Source: an uncultured Bacillota bacterium (lineage in GTDB: Bacteria > Bacillota > Clostridia > Christensenellales > UBA1242). From it: a stretch of 64,000 nucleotides of DNA. Each line of letters begins with the position of its first letter. Position 1 is the first letter of the stretch. The notes beneath the pieces were generated by a model. That model was not told where the DNA came from. It did not search any database and saw nothing but the letters and a program-made list of their open reading frames with translations. This document shows positions 58,198 to 64,000 of the stretch, one piece after another. The position numbers and the translations under genes were made by a program. The stretch is from NCBI GenBank assembly GCA_900544595.1, contig UQVQ01000002.1, forward strand, positions 1 to 64,000. Direction: 5' to 3'.

Positions 58198-59394
58198 TTA
58201 TTTTATTAAATTGATTGTATCGCGCGCGATAACAAGTTCTTCATCGGTTGGAATTCTGTAAACTTTAACCTTGGAAGATGGCTTTGAAATCTCTTCATTT
58301 GTTCCTCTTGGAAGCGAATTATTTTTTTCAACATCAAATTCAACTCCAAGATATTCCATCCCCTCCATTGAAAGCTCTCTTAAATCTTCTTGGTTTTCGC
58401 CAATTCCACCTGTGAAAACAATTGCATCAACGCCGTTTAAAAGCGCAGCATATGCTCCAATATATTTTTTAATTCTGTGTGCCATCATTGGAATAACAAG
58501 CTTCGCGCGTTCGTTTCCTTCCTTAATTGCTTCGTTAATGTCAAGCATATCGCTTGAAACACCAGAAATTCCAAGAATTCCACACTTTTTATTAAAATAT
58601 GTTGCAATTTCGTCGCCTTTCAAGTTAAGTTTTTCGGAAATATACGAAACAACTGATGCATCAACATCTCCGCTTCGAGTTCCCATAATCAATCCCTCAA
58701 GAGGGGTGAACCCCATTGAAGTGTCAATACTATGCCCATCTTTAACAGCAGCAACACTCGAACCATTTCCAAGATGAACTGTTATGATTTTGCAATCTTT
58801 CAAAGGCTTATTTAAGAGTTTTGCGGCTTCATTTGAAACAAATTTATGGCTTGTTCCATGGAAGCCATATCTTCTAATTTTCCAATCGGTGTATGCTTCA
58901 TATGGAACCGCATAAAGAAATGCTTCTTTTGGCATTTGTGCATGGAACGCTGTGTCGAAAACCGCAACTTGAGGCGCCGAAGGAAGAACTTTTTGGCAAG
59001 CCAAAATTCCCGAGATGTTTGCAGGCATATGCAAAGGACCAAGTGGTTTAAGAAGTTCCAAATTTTTCATAACTTCTGGTGTAACAAGAACGCTGTCTTT
59101 ATAAATTTCGCCTCCGTGAAGAACTCTGTGTCCAACAGCAGAAATTTCGTTAAGACTTTTAATAACGCCATATTCTTTGCTTGTTAAAAGGTCGAGAACG
59201 AAAGCAATTGCTTGGTCGTGGTTATCAAGTTGTTTTTCAATTTTAACCGATTGTCCGTTAAATTTGTGGTTAATATATGTTCCTGGAATTCCAATTTTTT
59301 GGCAATTCCCTTTTGCCATAACGCATTCATTGTCCATATCGAAAAGTTGATATTTAACAGAACTGCTTCCGGCATTGATAACTAAAACTTTCAT
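58198..59394 (-). CDS. ackA: Acetate kinase
   Basis: 398 residues, normal length. The start MKVLVINAGSSSVKYQLFDM, HRVLHGG, PQVAVFDTAFH, RYGFHGTSHKFV, HLGNGSSVAAVKDGHSIDTS and VFTGGIGEN are all ASKHA acetate kinase motifs. It makes ATP from acetyl-phosphate in fermentation. AAGGAGATTTT precedes the ATG. pta is not adjacent. It fits an anaerobic, acetate-producing host. Confidence 0.97.
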   Translation of the reverse strand: MKVLVINAGSSSVKYQLFDMDNECVMAKGNCQKIGIPGTYINHKFNGQSVKIEKQLDNHDQAIAFVLDLLTSKEYGVIKSLNEISAVGHRVLHGGEIYKDSVLVTPEVMKNLELLKPLGPLHMPANISGILACQKVLPSAPQVAVFDTAFHAQMPKEAFLYAVPYEAYTDWKIRRYGFHGTSHKFVSNEAAKLLNKPLKDCKIITVHLGNGSSVAAVKDGHSIDTSMGFTPLEGLIMGTRSGDVDASVVSYISEKLNLKGDEIATYFNKKCGILGISGVSSDMLDINEAIKEGNERAKLVIPMMAHRIKKYIGAYAALLNGVDAIVFTGGIGENQEDLRELSMEGMEYLGVEFDVEKNNSLPRGTNEEISKPSSKVKVYRIPTDEELVIARDTINLIK

Positions 59395-59541
59395 AAAATC
59401 TCCTTAATTTTTTCTATGGTTCTAGCATACAACTTTAACAAATCACAGTCAAGTAAACTTGAAAAAAAGTGGGAAAATTTTGCATTTTTATTTTGAAAAA
59501 AAATTTTTTGGTTTATAATATTTCCTATAAGGAGAGATAAT

Positions 59542-60324
59542 ATGAAAATCGCAATTGTAACCGGAGCATCATCTGGAATTGGAAAACAATTCACTCTTCA
59601 AATTGACGGATATGGCTTCGATGAAATTTGGGGAATCGCTCTCGACGAGCAAGGGCTTTTGGAAACACAAAAAGAACTTAAAACAAAATTTGTTCCATTT
59701 CCAATGGACTTAACAAAAAATGAAAGTTTTGAAGCACTTGTTGAAAAACTTAAAAACGAAAAACCAGAAGTTGAGCTTTTAATTAACTGCAGCGGATTTG
59801 GAAAATTTGGAAGATATGACGAAATCCCTCTTGAACAATCCTGCAATATGATTGACCTTAACTGCAAAGGGACTGTTAAAATGACAGAACTTGTTCTGCC
59901 ATACATTCCTCGCGGCGGAAGAATTATTGAGATTTCTTCAATTTCATCTTTTGCCCCAATTCCCTACGTTAATGTTTATGCAGCAACAAAAGCATTCTTA
60001 AAAAGTTATTCCGTATCTCTTGGAGAAGAACTTAAACCAAGAGGAATAAGCGTAACTTGCGTTTGCCCATATTGGACAAAAACTCAATTTTTTAAACGCG
60101 CAAAAGCAACCGAAAATGATGTTATAACCTACTATCAAGTTATGTATGATCCAAAGAAAGTTGTTTCCTATGCTCTTAAATGTGCAAAGAAACGCAAAAG
60201 ATTTTCGCTCTATGGAACAACAACAAAATTTATGGCTTTTTTAACAAGAATTTTGCCAACAGGAATGTTCCTTGCAATTTGGAACAAACAGCAAAACTTT
60301 AAGAAAAAATATTGGAAAAAATAA
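59542..60324 (+). CDS. Short-chain dehydrogenase/reductase
   Basis: 260 residues. Rossmann NAD(P) motif TGASSGIGKQF at 8-18, NCSGFGKFG, the catalytic Ser in IEISSISSFAP and YAATK as the YxxxK pair; all intact. The C-terminal part with LTRILPTGMFLAIWNKQQN and a basic end resembles DltE/YqjQ-type SDRs; the substrate is unknown. AAGGAGAGATAAT precedes the ATG. It is a single-gene unit with its own terminator. Confidence 0.88.
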   Translation: MKIAIVTGASSGIGKQFTLQIDGYGFDEIWGIALDEQGLLETQKELKTKFVPFPMDLTKNESFEALVEKLKNEKPEVELLINCSGFGKFGRYDEIPLEQSCNMIDLNCKGTVKMTELVLPYIPRGGRIIEISSISSFAPIPYVNVYAATKAFLKSYSVSLGEELKPRGISVTCVCPYWTKTQFFKRAKATENDVITYYQVMYDPKKVVSYALKCAKKRKRFSLYGTTTKFMAFLTRILPTGMFLAIWNKQQNFKKKYWKK

Positions 60325-60348
60325 TAAAATTTCAATAAAAAACATAAA

Positions 60349-60374
60349 AACAAGCGTTTTTGCTTGTTTTTTTA
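60349..60374 (+). terminator. Terminator of the SDR gene
   Basis: AAACAAGC / GCTTGTTT stem followed by T-run. Confidence 0.85.
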
Positions 60375-60481
60375 TTATTTTTAATAATTTTTCTTTAATT
60401 TTTTGAAAATTTTATTTATTTTAAAAATTAAATTTAAAAATAAACAAAAAAAGATTATTTAAATAGAAAAAATAAAAATAA

Positions 60482-60513
60482 AAAAACCAGTTTGTTCGGT
60501 TAACTGGTTTTTT
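60482..60513 (-). terminator. Terminator of tuf
   Basis: AACCAGTT / AACTGGTT stem followed by TTTTTTATTT on the minus strand, 64 bases after the tuf stop. Confidence 0.85.
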
Positions 60514-60576
60514 TGAAGCATTTTTTAATTGTTCGGTTATTAAAAATTGCTGTAAGTTTAAATTGATTTTCAAAAA

Positions 60577-61779
60577 CTATTTAATAATTTTTGAAACAAC
60601 GCCTGAACCAACAGTTCTTCCGCCTTCACGAATAGCAAAACGAAGTCCTTGTTCGATTGCGATTGGTGTGATAAGGCTGATTGTCATGCTAACGTTATCG
60701 CCTGGCATAACCATTTCAACGCCTTGTGGAAGTTCAATTGTTCCTGTAACGTCTGTTGTTCTGAAATAGAATTGTGGTCTATATCCATTGAAGAATGGAG
60801 TGTGGCGGCCGCCTTCTTCTTTCTTAAGAACATAAACTTCTGCTGTGAAGTCTGTGTGTGGGTGGATTGTTCCTGGTTTGCAGAGAACTTGTCCTCTTTC
60901 GATTTCTTGACGTGTGATTCCACGAAGAAGAACACCGATGTTATCTCCAGCTTGAGCTTCATCAAGAAGTTTTCTGAACATTTCAACGCCTGTTACAACT
61001 GTTTGTTTTTGAGCGCCAAGTCCAACGATTTCAACTGTGTCGCCAACTTTAACAACACCTCTTTCAACTCTACCTGTTGCAACTGTTCCACGTCCTGTGA
61101 TTGTGAAAACGTCTTCAACTGGCATTAAGAAAGGTTTGTCTGTGTCACGAACTGGGTCTGGAATGTATTCGTCGATTGTGTCAAGAAGTTCTTGAATTGG
61201 TTTCAACCATTCGCTGTTAATATCGTTTGCATCGCAAGCTTCGTTAGCTTTTAATGCTGAACCCTTGATGATTGGAGTTGTGTCGCCTGGGAATCCATAT
61301 GCGCTAAGCAAATCACGAATTTCCATTTCAACTAACTCTAAGAGTTCTGGATCGTCAACTTGGTCAACTTTGTTCATGAAAACAACAATGTATGGAACCC
61401 CAACTTGACGTGCGAGCAAGATGTGCTCTCTTGTTTGAGGCATTGGGCCATCAGCTGCTGAAACAACCAAGATTGCTCCGTCCATTTGCGCAGCACCTGT
61501 GATCATGTTTTTAACATAGTCAGCGTGTCCTGGGCAGTCAACGTGTGCATAGTGGCGTTTCTTTGTTTTGTATTCAACGTGTGCAGTATTGATGGTGATT
61601 CCTCTTGCTTTTTCTTCTGGTGCTTTATCAATTTCATCATATTTCATAGCATCAGCAAGACCAAGCATGCTGCAGTAACGGCAGATTGCAGCCGTTAATG
61701 TTGTCTTACCATGGTCAACGTGGCCAATTGTTCCAATGTTAACGTGTGGTAAGGATCTGTCAAATTTTTCCTTTGCCAT
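60577..61779 (-). CDS. tuf: Elongation factor Tu
   Basis: 400 residues. [10 protein letters not shown] (G1), [12 protein letters not shown] (G2), [12 protein letters not shown] (G3), NKVD (G4) and GSALK (G5), then domains II and III ([18 protein letters not shown]). It delivers aminoacyl-tRNA to the ribosome. TAAGGAGAATTAAAA precedes the ATG. It lies 86 bases after fusA in the str-operon order; that gap contains TTGCAT-N17-TAGCAT, so tuf probably has its own promoter in addition. Confidence 0.98.
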   Translation of the reverse strand: MAKEKFDRSLPHVNIGTIGHVDHGKTTLTAAICRYCSMLGLADAMKYDEIDKAPEEKARGITINTAHVEYKTKKRHYAHVDCPGHADYVKNMITGAAQMDGAILVVSAADGPMPQTREHILLARQVGVPYIVVFMNKVDQVDDPELLELVEMEIRDLLSAYGFPGDTTPIIKGSALKANEACDANDINSEWLKPIQELLDTIDEYIPDPVRDTDKPFLMPVEDVFTITGRGTVATGRVERGVVKVGDTVEIVGLGAQKQTVVTGVEMFRKLLDEAQAGDNIGVLLRGITRQEIERGQVLCKPGTIHPHTDFTAEVYVLKKEEGGRHTPFFNGYRPQFYFRTTDVTGTIELPQGVEMVMPGDNVSMTISLITPIAIEQGLRFAIREGGRTVGSGVVSKIIK

Positions 61780-61865
61780 TTTTAATTCTCCTTATAAAAA
61801 TTTTGTATTTTGTTAATACATTTGTATGCTACCACATTTTTCGGGTTTATGCAAATGTTTTTAAC

Positions 61866-63938
61866 CTATTTTTTTGCTCTCTCACCAACAATTTTTTCGG
61901 TGATTGACTTTGGAACTTCTTGGTATTTAAGAGGTTCCATAACGAATGTTCCACGGCCTTGTGTTTGAGAACGCAAGTCGGTTGCATAACCAAACATTTC
62001 TGCAAGAGGAACTTCTGCGTTAATTCTTTGAACGCCAGGAATACTGTCGTTTCCTAAAAGAATTCCGCGGCGGCTTGTTAAGTTGCCCATAACTGTTCCA
62101 AGATATTCGTCTGGAACTTCAACTGTAACTTTCATGATTGGTTCCAAAAGAACAGGGTTTGCTTTTGCAGCGCCATCTTTAAATGCCATAGAGCCGGCAA
62201 TTTTGAAGGCCATTTCGGAAGAGTCAACTTCGTGGAATGATCCGTCGTAAACTGTAACTCTAAAGTCAACTGTTTCATATCCTGCCAAAACACCGCATTG
62301 TTTTGCTTCTTTAATACCGTTGTTAATTGGTTGGATATATTCTTTTGGAATTGAACCGCCAACAGTTTTGTCGACGAATTCATATCCTGCGCCTCTTTCC
62401 AAAGGCTCCATTTCAATCAAGCAGTGACCATATTGACCTTTACCACCAGATTGACGGATATATTTACCTTCTGCTTTAACAGGGCGTGTTATTGTTTCAC
62501 GATAGGAAACTTGTGGTTGACCAACGTTTGCTTCAACTTTAAATTCGCGAAGAAGACGGTCAACAATAATTTCAAGGTGTAACTCTCCCATTCCAGCAAT
62601 AAGAGTTTGACCTGTTTCAACATTTGTTGAAACGCGGAATGAAGGATCTTCTCTTGAAAGTTTTGCAAGGGCAAGAGCCATTTTTTCTTGCATATCTTTT
62701 GTTTTTGGTTCAATTGCAAGTTGAATAACAGGTTCTGGGAAAACCATGCTTTCAAGTTGAATTGGGTGTTTTTCGTCGCAAAGTGTGTGTCCTGTGATTG
62801 TGTCTTTAAGACCAACAATTGCGGCAATGTCGCCTGCGCCAACTTCTTGAATTTCTGTTCTGTTGTTAGCATGCATTCTAATTAAACGACCAACTCTTTC
62901 AGTTTTTCCTGTGATTGAGTTGTAAACATATGAACCAGCTTTCAAAACACCGCTGTAAACACGGAAGAATGTTAAACCTCCAACAAATGGGTCGGTTGCA
63001 ATTTTGAATGCAAGCCCTGCAAATGGAGCGTTAACGTCTGCTGGTCTTTCCTCTTCTTCGCCTGTGTCTGGATTGATTCCTTTAATAGCATCAATATCAA
63101 GAGGCGATGGAAGATATTCAACCATAGCGTCCAAAAGGTTTTGAACACCTTTGTTTTTGTATGATGAACCGCAAAGCATTGGGGTTACTTTCTTTGAAAT
63201 TGTTGCAGCACGAATTGCTTTGTTAAGTTCGTCAAGCGAAATTTCTTGTCCTTCGAAATATTTTTCCAAAAGCGCATCATCTGTTTCAACAATTGCTTCA
63301 ACCAAAGCATCGTGTCTTTTTTGTGCTTCTGCTTTATATTCCTCTGGAATTTCAACTTCGTCGATAATTTTTCCCAAATCGTCTTCTGGAATGTATGCTT
63401 TCATTTTCAAAAGGTCGATAATACCCTTGAAAGATTCCGCCATTCCAATTGGCATTTGAAGAGGAAGAGGGGTTGTGTGAAGTCTGTCGCGAACAGAGTC
63501 AACACACTTGTCGAAATATGCATCGTCTCTGTCCATTTTATTAACATAAATGATAACAGGAACTTTACATTCATTTGCTTGGCGCCAAACAGTTTCTGTT
63601 TGAGGTTGAACTTTATCTCTTGCGCTCAAAACCAAAACTGCACCATCAAGAACTTTAAGCGAACGCAAAACTTCAATTGTGAAGTCAACGTGTCCTGGCG
63701 TGTCGATGATGTTGATTTTATGTCCGTTCCATTGACAAGTTGTGCAAGCAGATGTGATTGTGATTCCTCTTTCTTGTTCCTGAGCCATCCAATCCATTGT
63801 TGCTTGACCATCATGCACTTCACCAATTTTGTGGCTTTTACCAGTGTAGAACAAAATTCTTTCAGTGGTTGTTGTTTTACCAGCATCGATGTGCGCCATG
63901 ATACCAACGTTTCTTGTCATGTGTAAGTCATCAGCCAT
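61866..63938 (-). CDS. fusA: Elongation factor G
   Basis: 690 residues. [15 protein letters not shown] (G1), DTPGHVDF (G3), NKMDR (G4), then domains II-V with the [18 protein letters not shown] stretch and [11 protein letters not shown]. Full length, one piece, so the usual translocase. AAAGGAGAAAAAT precedes the ATG. rpsL and rpsG are expected just to the right of the window. Confidence 0.98.
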   Translation of the reverse strand: MADDLHMTRNVGIMAHIDAGKTTTTERILFYTGKSHKIGEVHDGQATMDWMAQEQERGITITSACTTCQWNGHKINIIDTPGHVDFTIEVLRSLKVLDGAVLVLSARDKVQPQTETVWRQANECKVPVIIYVNKMDRDDAYFDKCVDSVRDRLHTTPLPLQMPIGMAESFKGIIDLLKMKAYIPEDDLGKIIDEVEIPEEYKAEAQKRHDALVEAIVETDDALLEKYFEGQEISLDELNKAIRAATISKKVTPMLCGSSYKNKGVQNLLDAMVEYLPSPLDIDAIKGINPDTGEEEERPADVNAPFAGLAFKIATDPFVGGLTFFRVYSGVLKAGSYVYNSITGKTERVGRLIRMHANNRTEIQEVGAGDIAAIVGLKDTITGHTLCDEKHPIQLESMVFPEPVIQLAIEPKTKDMQEKMALALAKLSREDPSFRVSTNVETGQTLIAGMGELHLEIIVDRLLREFKVEANVGQPQVSYRETITRPVKAEGKYIRQSGGKGQYGHCLIEMEPLERGAGYEFVDKTVGGSIPKEYIQPINNGIKEAKQCGVLAGYETVDFRVTVYDGSFHEVDSSEMAFKIAGSMAFKDGAAKANPVLLEPIMKVTVEVPDEYLGTVMGNLTSRRGILLGNDSIPGVQRINAEVPLAEMFGYATDLRSQTQGRGTFVMEPLKYQEVPKSITEKIVGERAKK

Positions 63939-64000
63939 ATTTTTCTCCTTTATTTTATTTTTGAATTATTCCCACTTATCGCAAGAATAACTTGATTTTT

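Overview
The window is AT-rich, tightly packed chromosomal DNA from a low-GC Gram-positive bacterium of the Clostridia type. The evidence is a set of Firmicutes-type genes: SigE with its processing protease SpoIIGA, a YlmC/YmxH-type PRC-barrel protein, AddAB instead of RecBCD, RNase J, ribosomal protein L32 and a clostridial-style DnaX. Class-level placement is inference; an uncultured gut Clostridia lineage with a compact genome fits best. Most genes lie on the minus strand, so the fork probably moves from right to left. Almost every stop is TAA; TGA is used as a stop mainly inside 4-base ATGA overlaps.

Layout. 1-5.7 kb: end of typA, feoAB, nrdR, the PRC-barrel gene, RNase J. 5.8-7.8 kb: a membrane protein, a PucR-type HTH protein and a degenerate ABC ATPase. 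7.9-11.5 kb: an apparently intact but solitary phage-type terminase large subunit, with a small HTH/membrane protein, a secreted SH3-like protein and a sigma-region-4-like regulator that has a highly structured leader. 11.7-17 kb: dnaB, two small cell-envelope genes and an 802-residue membrane-anchored coiled-coil protein with six AT-hooks. 17-23.5 kb: addA and addB. 23.5-27 kb: rpsU and two exported proteins. 27-28.7 kb: sigE and spoIIGA. 28.8-38.6 kb: a P-loop protein, rmuC, smc, plsX, argS, recR, ybaB. 38.7-41.6 kb: an MFS-like transporter and dnaX, which ends on an A9 slippery run with the tau C-terminus continuing in the -1 frame. 41.7-47.5 kb: a transglutaminase surface protein and a heterodimeric ABC exporter. 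47.5-54.2 kb: an accessory region around tRNA-Arg(CCU). 54.3-60.3 kb: envelope proteins, engB, rpmF, ackA and an SDR gene. 60.5 kb-end: tuf and fusA.

The accessory region holds a HAD phosphatase, a GNAT acetyltransferase, an S51 peptidase paired with a transglutaminase-like gene interrupted by an in-frame TGA at a Trp position, and the tRNA. Beyond the tRNA lie a HEPN-type (TIGR02391-like) gene overlapped by a small basic protein, a divergent predicted small RNA starting inside a large dyad, an HsdR remnant and a DUF6994 gene. The HEPN/small protein/sRNA group is the best candidate for an undescribed defence or toxin module.

Two window-wide patterns stand out. First, at least eight genes have a sigma-A-like -10 hexamer exactly 6-7 bases before the start codon and no Shine-Dalgarno, implying leaderless mRNAs next to ordinary SD-led genes. 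Second, several conserved proteins have lost key motifs: G4 of FeoB, Walker A of AddB, and the P-loop and catalytic Glu of the lone ABC ATPase.
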